This document shows, piece after piece, positions 15,538-23,485 of a stretch of DNA of 32,882 nt (its first letter is position 1; every line of letters begins with the position of its first letter). The stretch is from assembly GCA_934462775.1 (NCBI GenBank), contig CAKSIR010000006.1, positions 1 to 32,882 of the forward strand, written 5' to 3'. A program made the position numbers and the translations under genes. This stretch comes from an uncultured Ruminiclostridium sp. (GTDB lineage Bacteria > Bacillota > Clostridia > Oscillospirales > Ruminococcaceae). The notes under the pieces are model-generated. The model did no database searches, was not told the DNA's origin, and worked only from the letters and a program-made list of their open reading frames with translations.

Positions 15538-17703
15538 ATGGAAGTTTTATGGATTGCTGCGTCAATAGTGCTTGCAGCGGCGCTTGCTGCCTGCGTTTGC
15601 GGAATGATTGCGCTTAACAGGCAAAAAAATCTCGCAGTTCATAAATATAAAGCGCTGCAGAATATTTCATCAAGGTACGCTGTTATTTGGCGCAGCGACC
15701 TTAAATCAGCCGAATTCAGCGGAAGCCTTGCCTCGCTGCTTGAAGCGGCAGGCGAAAAGGCTGACATCTCGTCAATCGGCGCTGTTTTCGGTATGCCCGC
15801 CGCAACATCTCCATCTCAGCTTATTGTAAAAGCGCTGTCGGTAGACGGATGCACAAGTAAGATTATGACAGCGGGCGGCAAGGAAAAGTATCTTGAGTGG
15901 CACAGCGAAGTAGTTGAAAATATAGGCGGAGTCAGCGTTATTGCGTCGGTTGCAACCGATGTTACGGAGAATTTTGCGCTTAAGAAAAAGCTTAACGATG
16001 AACGCAAGTCCTCCGCAATTTCCATTGAGAACTTTTCGATCGCTATGGAAAGCGCTGAAATCGGCATTATTACCATTACCTACGAGGATATGGAATATAA
16101 GGTGGAAATTTCCGACAACGGCAAGAGAATGCTCGGAATAGGCAGCGACGAGGAAATTGACATTGAAACGCTGAACAAGCGCGTTTACAGCGTTGATTAC
16201 GGCGCGTACATAAGACAGTTCAACCAGCTTATCGCAGGCGTTATCGATAGCCTGAACATTGAGATAAAGCTGCTTGTGAAGCCTGAAACATACCATTCCT
16301 TCATGCTGAAATTCAAGGGTGTAAAGAACGAATACAACAACATAATGCGCATTACGGGAGCGTTTATTGACACGACCTCGCAGCGCGAGAGCTATAACAT
16401 AAAGGACAGAAACTCCCTTGAGGATTCGCTGACGGGACTTCCGAGCCGCCGCGGATTTATGGCGGAGGGCTCAGAATTTCTTCTCAATGTCAAGAAATCG
16501 GGCAAAAGCTGCGTAATGATTTGTCTGAAAATTACGCGTTTCCAGAAAATCGCAACGCTGTTCGGTATAGAGATAAGCGATAAGCTGCTGCGGCTTTATG
16601 CGGAGTGCCTTACAAAGTGCATCGACAATCGCGGAGTAGTCGGAAAAATCGGCACAGACGATTTCGCGATTCTTACCTATTATGAGGACAAGCGCAAAAC
16701 CGAGCGCTTAATAAAGGAAATCCAGATTATAATCGAAAATTCCTGCGATAATAACATATTGCCGTCTGTCCTGAAGGAACAGGCGCAGTTTGAAGCGGGA
16801 ATCTGCGTTTATGACGGATACGACGACATTATGACGCTTTACAACAAGGCGAATATTACCCTTTATGCAGGCGATAATTTCACGGGCAGCGTTTGTCATT
16901 TTTTCAACGAGAACGTTGAAAAGAAAGTGTGCGACCGTGAGCTTATCGAGCATGAAATAGGCGAGGCTTTGAAGCAGGGCGAGTTTGAGCTGTACTATCA
17001 GCCGAAAATCAGCTTTAAAACAGGTGAAATTCTGGGCGCAGAGGCGCTTATCCGCTGGAACCATCCTCAGAAGGGACTTATTCCGCCTGATTCGTTTATT
17101 CCTGTTGCAGAGGAAATGGGACTCATCACCAAAATTGACGAATGGGGACTTAATCAGGCTTGTATTCAGAACAAGCGCTGGCAGTCCAAGGGAATGAAGA
17201 ATATTCGTGTTTCCGTGAATATGTCACAGGCACAGCTTTACCAGACCGATGTTGCAGGTTCGATAGAGCGCGTGCTTTCGGATACGGGACTTGACCCGAA
17301 ATATCTTGAGGTTGAGCTGACGGAAACAATGGCGATGCTGGATATTGACCGTACAATCAGCGTTCTTAACGAAATAAAGAAGCTTGGCGTTTCTATTTCC
17401 ATGGACGATTTCGGCACAGGCTATTCGTCGCTGTCGTCGCTTAAAATGCTGCCTATCGATATACTGAAAATCGACAAGAGCCTTGTCTACGATATTGAGG
17501 AAAACGATACTGCCCGCTATATCACAAAGGCAATCGTTGACCTTGGAAAAGCCATGCATCTTGAGGTGCTTGCAGAGGGCGTTGAAACGGAAAATCAATG
17601 CAAACTGCTGGAGGAGCTTGGCTGCGATATTGCACAGGGCTTCTACTACGGCAGACCGCAGACGGTTGCAGATATTGAAAGAAATTTTCTCATCAAGGAA
17701 TGA
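15538..17703 (+). CDS. Membrane-anchored GGDEF/EAL protein, probable c-di-GMP phosphodiesterase
   Basis: A 721-residue protein probably degrading cyclic di-GMP. One TM helix lies at about 3-25. Residues 30-290 are a sensory region, probably two PAS-like folds (inference from length and from segments ending in DVTEN and DTTSQRESY). The GGDEF domain (about 295-450) starts with DSLTGLPSRRGF, but the signature is GTDDF at 372-376, and no RxxD inhibitory site is seen, so cyclase activity is unlikely. The EAL domain (about 465-715) is intact: E502 of EALIRW, SVNMSQ, ELTETMAM, MDDFGTGYSS, LKIDKSLV, AEGVE and the glutamine in DIAQGFYYG. The start follows GGGAGGTG. pdxK-like kinase follows after 13 bp. 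The sensed signal is unknown. Confidence 0.9.
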   Translation: MEVLWIAASIVLAAALAACVCGMIALNRQKNLAVHKYKALQNISSRYAVIWRSDLKSAEFSGSLASLLEAAGEKADISSIGAVFGMPAATSPSQLIVKALSVDGCTSKIMTAGGKEKYLEWHSEVVENIGGVSVIASVATDVTENFALKKKLNDERKSSAISIENFSIAMESAEIGIITITYEDMEYKVEISDNGKRMLGIGSDEEIDIETLNKRVYSVDYGAYIRQFNQLIAGVIDSLNIEIKLLVKPETYHSFMLKFKGVKNEYNNIMRITGAFIDTTSQRESYNIKDRNSLEDSLTGLPSRRGFMAEGSEFLLNVKKSGKSCVMICLKITRFQKIATLFGIEISDKLLRLYAECLTKCIDNRGVVGKIGTDDFAILTYYEDKRKTERLIKEIQIIIENSCDNNILPSVLKEQAQFEAGICVYDGYDDIMTLYNKANITLYAGDNFTGSVCHFFNENVEKKVCDRELIEHEIGEALKQGEFELYYQPKISFKTGEILGAEALIRWNHPQKGLIPPDSFIPVAEEMGLITKIDEWGLNQACIQNKRWQSKGMKNIRVSVNMSQAQLYQTDVAGSIERVLSDTGLDPKYLEVELTETMAMLDIDRTISVLNEIKKLGVSISMDDFGTGYSSLSSLKMLPIDILKIDKSLVYDIEENDTARYITKAIVDLGKAMHLEVLAEGVETENQCKLLEELGCDIAQGFYYGRPQTVADIERNFLIKE

Positions 17704-17716
17704 AAGGGCTTAAGCT

Positions 17717-18571
17717 ATGAATAATCAGCTGCGCGTTGCGGCAATACATGACTTGTCGAGCTTCGGAAGATGCTCGCTGTCGGTAATTCTGCCTGTTATT
17801 TCGGCAATGGGGATACAGTGCGTACCAATTCCCACCGCAATTTTATCCACGCATACAGGCGGCTTTGACAACGTTGTCTTTAAGGATCTGACCGACTATA
17901 TAGTACCTTGCTATCGGCAGTACAAGAATCTCGGCATTGAGTTTGACGCTATTTACAGCGGATTTCTCGCTTCAAGCGAGCAGATTGACCACTGCCTTGA
18001 ATTTTTTGACGGCTACAAGGGAGCGCTTAAGGTGGTCGACACGGTAATGGGCGACCACGGAAAGCTGTACAAGACCTACACAAAGGAGCTTTGCGGACGC
18101 ATGAAGGAGCTTGTCAGCGTTGCGGACGTGATTACTCCCAACCTTACGGAAGCGGCAATGCTGCTTGGGGAGGATTACCCGACCGAAATGACTACCGGCA
18201 TGGTAAAATCCTGGCTGGCGCGGCTTTGCGAAAAGGTGCGCATTGCGGTTATAACCGGAGTTCCGCTGGTGGACGGCAAGATGATAAATGCGGGATTTGA
18301 CCGCGACAAGGGCGGCTTCTGGCGGGTTGACTGGGATTATGTTCCCGTTTCCTACCCCGGAACAGGCGATATTTTCGCCTCGGTGCTTACCGGGGGACTG
18401 TTGAAGGGCGACAGCCTGCCAATTGCAATGAATCGGGCAACAAGCTTTGCGCAAATTGCCATAAAAACAACGTACAGCTACGGCTACGAACCGAGAAACG
18501 GCGTAATGTTTGAGGAGGTTCTTTCGTGGCTTACCGCCAATGTTACACTGAGCGATTACAAAAAACTGTAA
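17717..18571 (+). CDS. Pyridoxal/pyridoxamine kinase (PdxK/PdxY family)
   Basis: Phosphorylates B6 vitamers to give pyridoxal 5'-phosphate or its amine form (salvage). A 284-residue ribokinase-superfamily protein. The N-terminal VAAIHDLSSFGRCSL, STHTGGF, YSGFLASSEQ, VVDTVMGDHGKLY and ITPNLTEAAMLLG are characteristic of the PdxK/PdxY group. The anion hole and catalytic aspartate are in YPGTGDIFASVL, about residues 212-223. These B6-specific blocks argue against ThiD. It is 13 bp downstream of the c-di-GMP gene and likely shares its transcript; no functional link is evident. Confidence 0.9.
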   Translation: MNNQLRVAAIHDLSSFGRCSLSVILPVISAMGIQCVPIPTAILSTHTGGFDNVVFKDLTDYIVPCYRQYKNLGIEFDAIYSGFLASSEQIDHCLEFFDGYKGALKVVDTVMGDHGKLYKTYTKELCGRMKELVSVADVITPNLTEAAMLLGEDYPTEMTTGMVKSWLARLCEKVRIAVITGVPLVDGKMINAGFDRDKGGFWRVDWDYVPVSYPGTGDIFASVLTGGLLKGDSLPIAMNRATSFAQIAIKTTYSYGYEPRNGVMFEEVLSWLTANVTLSDYKKL

Positions 18572-18671
18572 TAATTATGCAAATGGTAAAATAGCAGGCA
18601 TGACAATTTTTATATCAGTTATGTAATATTTACAAAATGCAGGATTGAAATAAAAAACTTGCAAAAATGTG

Positions 18672-18700
18672 TTGACAAATAACTTGAAAAGGTGTATGCT
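18672..18700 (+). promoter_or_regulatory. Promoter of the amt-PII gene
   Basis: TTGACA at 18672-18677, 17-bp spacer, TATGCT at 18695-18700. Transcription should begin near 18707, giving an untranslated leader of about 148 nt. The stretch 18572-18671 between the kinase and this promoter is AT-rich and shows no gene. Confidence 0.75.
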
Positions 18701-18711
18701 AAGACCATAGC

Positions 18712-18828
18712 AAAGGGGCTATGACAGATAGGTTTCAACGGAGAAACTTATTCGTCATAGCCTCTTTTGATTTAAATTCAGAAACAAATCAGCTCGGATT
18801 TTTTGCGAGATGAGCTGATAAAAGTTTC
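18712..18828 (+). promoter_or_regulatory. Structured 5' leader of amt-PII (candidate attenuator / ANTAR target)
   Basis: Two strong hairpins lie between promoter and gene. Hairpin 1 (18712-18767): AAA + GGGGCTATGAC pairs with GTCATAGCCTC + TTT, and an inner 9-bp stem (18728-18736 with 18743-18751) closes a hexaloop AACGGA. It is followed by TTTTGATTT. Hairpin 2: GAAAC (18781) and ATCAGCTC (18788-18795) pair with GAGCTGAT (18812-18819) and GTTTC (18824-18828). The right arm of hairpin 1 (GAAACTT, 18743-18749) is also complementary to AAGTTTC (18822-18828), so the two hairpins could be exclusive with a third fold. A hexaloop with A at position 1 and G at position 4 is what ANTAR antiterminators recognise in related leaders. 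AAGGGG at 18838-18843 is the ribosome site. Confidence 0.5.
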
Positions 18829-18854
18829 AAAGAAATGAAGGGGCGGTTTTAAAA

Positions 18855-20678
18855 ATGAACACACTACTAACAACGATGGCGGTAGAATCCGCCGTAACGC
18901 AGCAGGCGATTACGGACACTGTAAACGCTACAATGTTCAACGTCGGCGACGGCAACGGTATATGGTACCTTATCGGCGCGGCTTTGGTATTCTTCATGCA
19001 GTGCGGTTTCGCAATGGTTGAAACCGGTATGACGCGTTCGAAGAACGCCGGCAACATTATCATGAAGAACCTGATGGACTTCTGTATCGGTACTGTTGTT
19101 TTCATCTTCCTCGGTTTCGGTCTTATGCTCGGCGAGGACGCATTATTCGGACTTGTTGGTATTCCTACACTTGATGTTCTCGGCAGTTTTGCGGACTTTG
19201 ACCGCTGCGCCGAATTCGTATTCAACCTTGTGTTCTGCGCAACAGCGGCAACAATCGTTTCGGGCGCTATGGCAGAAAGAACAAAGTTCTTAAGCTACTG
19301 CATCTATTCAGGTGTAATCAGCGCCATTATTTATCCGATTGAGGCTCACTGGATCTGGGGCGGCGGCTGGCTTGCACAGCTTGGCTTCGTTGATTTCGCA
19401 GGCTCAACGGCAATTCACATGGTCGGCGGTCTTGCAGCGCTTATCGGTGCTAAGATGGTTGGTCCGCGTATTGGCAAGTTCGACAAGGACGGCAAGCCAA
19501 GCGCAATCCTCGGTCACTCAATGACGCTCGGCGCACTCGGCGTATTCATTCTCTGGTTCGGCTGGTACGGATTCAACGGTGCTGCCGCAACAAATACACA
19601 GTATCTTGCGAATATCTTCCTTACAACAACAATTGCTCCGGCAGTTGCAACCTGCACAACAATGGTATTTACATGGCTCAAGCACGGCAAGCCGGACGTA
19701 TCAATGTGCTTAAACGCATCTCTTGCAGGTCTTGTAGCAATCACAGCTCCCTGCGCAGACGTTGACGCAATCGGCGCTTCCATCATCGGTCTTGTTTCAG
19801 GCTTCTTAGTATGCTTCGGCGTATGGCTTCTCGACTACAAGCTTCACATTGACGACCCGGTTGGTGCGGTTGCAGTTCACTTCTTCAACGGTATCTGGGG
19901 TTCTCTCGCAGTAGGTCTTTTCGCAAACGGTCTTGGTCAGAACGGCGGTGTTGCCGCAGTTAAGGGCACAGGCGAACACATGGTAGGTCTTTTCTACGGC
20001 GGCGGTTTCGAACAGCTTGGCGTTCAAGCGCTTGGCGTAGTAAGCGTTCTTGCTTGGACTGCTGCAACAATTACGCTCACATTCTTCATAATCAAAAAGA
20101 CAATCGGTCTTAGAGTTTCCCGTCACGAGGAAATCGTTGGTCTGGATTCAACAGAACACGGTCTGTTATCTTCTTACGCAGACTTTATCCCATCGATGCA
20201 CGTTGAGCAGCTTGGCAGCGACAGAGAAAAAGAAGTTGAAACATTACCTCTTACACCTTCCAAGAGCGAAGCGGTTCCTGTTGCGCATAAGAAGGCAGAA
20301 ATCGTTGCAGGCGATTCCGACTTAAAGATGACAAAGGTTGAGATTATCACAAAGATGGAGCGCTTCGAGGCTCTGAAAACAGCGCTTTACGATGTTGGCA
20401 TCACAGGTATGACGGTTACAAATACAATGGGCTGCGGTATGCAGAGAGGCTCAACCGAGTTCTACCGTGGTGTTCCTGTTGAGGCTCGTTTACTTCCTAA
20501 GGTAAAGGTTGAGGTTGTCGTATGCAAGGTTCCTGTTGAAACGGTAATCGAAGCGGCTACATCAGCGCTTTACACAGGCAAGATCGGCGATGGTAAGATT
20601 TTCGTTTACGATGTTGAAAACGTACTTAAGGTAAGAACAGGCGAAGAGGGATATGACGCTCTTCAGGATAACGTTTGA
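18855..20678 (+). CDS. amt: Ammonium transporter with fused C-terminal P-II signalling domain
   Basis: A 607-residue fusion. Residues about 35-415 are an Amt/Rh channel: FMQCGFAMVETGMTRSKNAGNI, the pore histidines H165 (EAHWIWGGG) and H342 (VAVHFFNGIWG), and DDPVGAV. A charged linker of about 75 residues follows. Residues about 490-600 form a complete P-II (GlnB/GlnK) domain: VEIITKMERFEALKTAL, GCGMQRGSTEFYRG, LPKVKVEVVV, and the signature TGKIGDGKIFVY with RTGEEGYDAL. The T-loop keeps the tyrosine matching E. coli Tyr46 (Y537) but has valine (V542) at the uridylylation position Tyr51. P-II here can probably sense ATP/ADP/2-oxoglutarate and gate its own channel in cis, without uridylylation (inference). 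It is monocistronic between a promoter and a terminator. Confidence 0.95.
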   Translation: MNTLLTTMAVESAVTQQAITDTVNATMFNVGDGNGIWYLIGAALVFFMQCGFAMVETGMTRSKNAGNIIMKNLMDFCIGTVVFIFLGFGLMLGEDALFGLVGIPTLDVLGSFADFDRCAEFVFNLVFCATAATIVSGAMAERTKFLSYCIYSGVISAIIYPIEAHWIWGGGWLAQLGFVDFAGSTAIHMVGGLAALIGAKMVGPRIGKFDKDGKPSAILGHSMTLGALGVFILWFGWYGFNGAAATNTQYLANIFLTTTIAPAVATCTTMVFTWLKHGKPDVSMCLNASLAGLVAITAPCADVDAIGASIIGLVSGFLVCFGVWLLDYKLHIDDPVGAVAVHFFNGIWGSLAVGLFANGLGQNGGVAAVKGTGEHMVGLFYGGGFEQLGVQALGVVSVLAWTAATITLTFFIIKKTIGLRVSRHEEIVGLDSTEHGLLSSYADFIPSMHVEQLGSDREKEVETLPLTPSKSEAVPVAHKKAEIVAGDSDLKMTKVEIITKMERFEALKTALYDVGITGMTVTNTMGCGMQRGSTEFYRGVPVEARLLPKVKVEVVVCKVPVETVIEAATSALYTGKIGDGKIFVYDVENVLKVRTGEEGYDALQDNV

Positions 20679-20717
20679 TAATTCCTAATTTAATGTGATG
20701 TACTCCTAATATTACAG

Positions 20718-20757
20718 GCAGACGGCTATTGGTTTTCCAATAGCTGTTCTGCTTTTT
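20718..20757 (+). terminator. Intrinsic terminator after amt-PII
   Basis: A long stem, GCAGA + GCTATTGG (20718-20732) pairing with CCAATAGC + TCTGC (20737-20752) around a TTTT loop, with a small internal mismatch, then five T. It isolates amt-PII from trmL. Confidence 0.9.
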
Positions 20758-20758
20758 C

Positions 20759-20787
20759 TTTACATTTGCGAAAATGTGTGATATAAT
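20759..20787 (+). promoter_or_regulatory. Promoter of trmL
   Basis: TTTACA at 20759-20764, 17-bp spacer, TATAAT at 20782-20787 with extended TG at 20779-20780. It starts right after the amt terminator and 36 bp before the trmL ATG. Confidence 0.75.
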
Positions 20788-20823
20788 GCTACTAAATAAT
20801 GTTAAACTGCAAAGGAACACTTT

Positions 20824-21321
20824 ATGGAACTTAATATAGTGCTTGTCGAGCCGCGTATTCCGCAGAACACAGGCAATATTGCCCGCACCTGCGCCGCAAC
20901 GGGAGCAAGACTGCACATCGTAAGGCCCATGGGCTTTGAAATTGACGACAAGAAGCTGAAAAGGGCGGGGCTTGACTACTGGCATCTGCTTGACATAACC
21001 TATTACGATAGTTTAGACGATTTTTTTGCAAGGACCTGCGGCGAATATTTCTACTTCACCACAAAGGCGCTTAATACCTATTCAGACGTCAGCTATAAGG
21101 ATAAAGCATATATAGTATTCGGCAGAGAGGACGCAGGACTTCCCGAATGGCTGCTTTACGAAAACCGCGAGCACTGCGTTCGTATTCCCATGATAAACAA
21201 CGAGGCGGCAAGAAGCCTTAACCTGTCAAACAGTGTTGCCGTCGGCGCATACGAGGTGCTGAGGCAGTGGAACTTCCCTGAGCTGAAAAATCAGGGACAG
21301 CTTACAAAATTCACATGGTAA
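20824..21321 (+). CDS. trmL: tRNA (cytidine/uridine-34 2'-O)-methyltransferase
   Basis: Methylates the 2'-OH of the wobble base in certain leucine tRNAs using S-adenosylmethionine. A 165-residue SPOUT protein. Signature parts: IVLVEPRIPQNTGNIARTCAATGA at the N-terminus (motif 1), IVFGREDAGLPEWLL (motif 2), and RIPMINNEAARSLNLSNSVAVGAYEVLRQ (motif 3, the knot that binds SAM). Short length with no extra RNA-binding domain is that of TrmL rather than TrmH. Followed by degV after 36 bp. Confidence 0.93.
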   Translation: MELNIVLVEPRIPQNTGNIARTCAATGARLHIVRPMGFEIDDKKLKRAGLDYWHLLDITYYDSLDDFFARTCGEYFYFTTKALNTYSDVSYKDKAYIVFGREDAGLPEWLLYENREHCVRIPMINNEAARSLNLSNSVAVGAYEVLRQWNFPELKNQGQLTKFTW

Positions 21322-21357
21322 ATCAAGGCGAAAGCTTTTCACAGAAAGGATCAACTT

Positions 21358-22227
21358 ATGAGCAAGGTGAAAATCATCACAGACAGCGGATGTGATATTT
21401 CCAAGGAAAACGAGCAGAGATACGGCATTGACATTATGTCATTCGAAATCACACTGGGCGATGAAACCATAATCGAGCGCAAAACCATGTCCAACGAGGA
21501 CTTTCTCCAAAAAATCAAAACAAGCGAATTTCTTCCGAAAACCGCTCAGATTACAGCAATACGGTTTGAAGAAAAATTTCTTGAATGTGCAGAGCAGGGC
21601 TATGACGATATTATCGTCGTTCTGATTAACTCAACCGGCTCGCAGACTTATGCAAACGCGGTTCTTGCGGAAAAAAATCTCCGCGAGGAGGGCAAGCTCG
21701 GCAATATGAAGGTACATATTATCGACAGCCGCTGCTATTCGCTGGGTTACGGCTGGCCTGTCGTTGAGGCTGCGAAAAAGATAGAGCTGGGCATGAGCAT
21801 CGATATGGTTCTGGCATATCTTGCCGACTGGTTCAACTGCCTTGAAATCTATATTATCGGCTTTGATCTTCGCCACATGAAAAAATCGGGCAGAATCAAC
21901 GCAGCCGCAGCTTTTTTAGGGGAGCTTATGGGGCTTAGACCTATTATTTCCCTTATTGACGGCGAAAGCGTTGTTGTAAAGAAGTCGCGCGGCGATAAGA
22001 ACGCGGTTGCGGACGCGGTAAATTACATTTCCGGAAGAATGATTCCCGAAACACCGTGGCAGGTACTTACTTCAACCGTTTCTGAAAACGAGGAGGCTTT
22101 TATCAAGCAGTACACCAAAAAAGTCGGCTCGGAACCCTCTATGACAGAATGTACCGGCGGCGTTGTTGCGTCAAACGCAGGCTACGCTTTTATCGGCGTG
22201 CTTATTAAAGGACAGCCAAGACGATGA
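21358..22227 (+). CDS. DegV family fatty-acid-binding protein
   Basis: A 289-residue DegV protein. Family members bind fatty acids, and some (FakB) present them to the kinase FakA for phosphorylation. The N-terminal VKIITDSGCDISKE, the STGSQTYANA segment (fatty-acid head-group binding region), FDLRHMKKSGRI and LGLRPIISLIDG-type block (here MGLRPIISLIDGE) are typical. No fakA is present in the window, so its role in exogenous fatty-acid use is possible but unproven. Its last 4 nt overlap the next gene (ATGA). GAAAGGATCA precedes the start. Confidence 0.9.
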   Translation: MSKVKIITDSGCDISKENEQRYGIDIMSFEITLGDETIIERKTMSNEDFLQKIKTSEFLPKTAQITAIRFEEKFLECAEQGYDDIIVVLINSTGSQTYANAVLAEKNLREEGKLGNMKVHIIDSRCYSLGYGWPVVEAAKKIELGMSIDMVLAYLADWFNCLEIYIIGFDLRHMKKSGRINAAAAFLGELMGLRPIISLIDGESVVVKKSRGDKNAVADAVNYISGRMIPETPWQVLTSTVSENEEAFIKQYTKKVGSEPSMTECTGGVVASNAGYAFIGVLIKGQPRR

Positions 22228-23396
22228 AATACAAATTTGCAGCACTGATATTGTCAGTGCTGCTGCTGTTTACGGGATGCGGCGGCAGCGCTGAACAAGC
22301 TCGGCAGGAGGAGATATATTTTACTGCGGACGAGGCTTCTTTTGAGCATACTTCCGTTGTTTACGGAGAAATGTACGGGGACGATCGCTCGGTGAACTGC
22401 GGAATCGATATGTTTTCGGTCATTACCGAGGCTGATATTCCAAAGCTGAATTTCGATAACGCAACGCAGATTTCAAGCGACAGGCAGCTTTACGCTTATG
22501 TAAGGTACTGCATCAACAGACGCTGGAACAATGTAATCGTGCATTTTACTGCGGATTACGGACTGGCGCCGGATGAAACGGAGCTGCTTGACAGATTTTC
22601 GCTTCCGTACTGCATATCCTACCGAAAGCTTGCAGATGATAAAAGCACATACGCGGTTTACAGCTTTGAGTATTACAGCGGATTAAAGGCGGCTGACGGC
22701 GCGGAGGGAGAAAAGTATGATGAAATCCGCAATGTAATAAACGGACTTATCGGCAGCGACGTATTCAAAAACAAAACCGAGTACGAAAAGCAGACGGCGA
22801 TTGCGGAATTTGTCTGCGAAAAGGCAAAGTACACAGACGAGGGTGAAAAGGGCACTCTTGACGATGTGAACACCGCTTACGGAGCGCTGGTCGAGGGCTA
22901 TGCCAACTGTCAGGGCTATGCCGACGCTTTTCAGGCAATCTGCGTTATGGCGGACATTCCATGCGGCAAGGTAACCGGCACCGCCCACAAGCTGAACCAT
23001 GTCTGGAACACTACCGAGATTGACGGAAAGTGGTACATGACCGACACGGTGTGGATGGATACGACCTTCGAGGGTGAAATATACTACGGCACGCTGAACT
23101 GCGGAACGGACGTTATTGCGGTTGACCATCAGTGGAACGAGGACTATGAGCAGGAAAGCGTCACCGAATTTACCGACAGCAACTACTATTATTACAGAAA
23201 TGGCTTCTGCGGCGAAGGCGAGCAGCTGCTTCTGCTGGCAGAACAGCTTGTTCAGCAAAACGGCAGAGCCGACCTTGTAACAGACGGCGAGCTTTTTGAC
23301 GGATTTGAATTGAAGCTGGAACAGGATACGGGAACAGAAATTACATTTTTCTCACGAAAAATCGGAAACCGCACCTATATTTGTGCTGTCAGATGA
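22224..23396 (+). CDS. Transglutaminase-like domain lipoprotein
   Basis: A 390-residue secreted lipoprotein. The signal peptide ends in the lipobox LFTGC with C19 as lipidation site. The C-terminal half holds a transglutaminase-like cysteine peptidase fold: C229 in YANCQGYADAF, H259 in LNHVWN and D274 in YMTDTVW form the Cys-His-Asp triad. The N-terminal half (about 25-150) is not recognised. Such proteins often act on cell-wall or surface peptides, but the substrate is unknown. The start overlaps degV by 4 nt, so the two are translated together. No terminator was found before the pgk promoter. Confidence 0.85.
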   Translation: MKYKFAALILSVLLLFTGCGGSAEQARQEEIYFTADEASFEHTSVVYGEMYGDDRSVNCGIDMFSVITEADIPKLNFDNATQISSDRQLYAYVRYCINRRWNNVIVHFTADYGLAPDETELLDRFSLPYCISYRKLADDKSTYAVYSFEYYSGLKAADGAEGEKYDEIRNVINGLIGSDVFKNKTEYEKQTAIAEFVCEKAKYTDEGEKGTLDDVNTAYGALVEGYANCQGYADAFQAICVMADIPCGKVTGTAHKLNHVWNTTEIDGKWYMTDTVWMDTTFEGEIYYGTLNCGTDVIAVDHQWNEDYEQESVTEFTDSNYYYYRNGFCGEGEQLLLLAEQLVQQNGRADLVTDGELFDGFELKLEQDTGTEITFFSRKIGNRTYICAVR

Positions 23397-23415
23397 TAAA
23401 AATTAGCAAAACCTA

Positions 23416-23444
23416 TTGAAAATAAAGAGAAAATCTGTTAAAAT
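23416..23444 (+). promoter_or_regulatory. Promoter of pgk
   Basis: TTGAAA at 23416-23421, 17-bp spacer, TAAAAT at 23439-23444 with an extended TG at 23436-23437. It lies 41 bp before the pgk ATG. Confidence 0.7.
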
Positions 23445-23485
23445 AGATTTTGTAGATTTTAATAAACCGAAAGGAAGTTTATAAA

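Noticed and set aside
16651..16665. Active diguanylate cyclase site in the GGDEF/EAL protein
   Set aside because: The motif reads GTDDF and no RxxD inhibitory site is present, so cyclase activity was not called.
18697..18712. First hexaloop hairpin of a classic dual ANTAR site (loop AGACCA)
   Set aside because: It overlaps the -10 box, would not be in the transcript from the mapped promoter, and lacks G at loop position 4.
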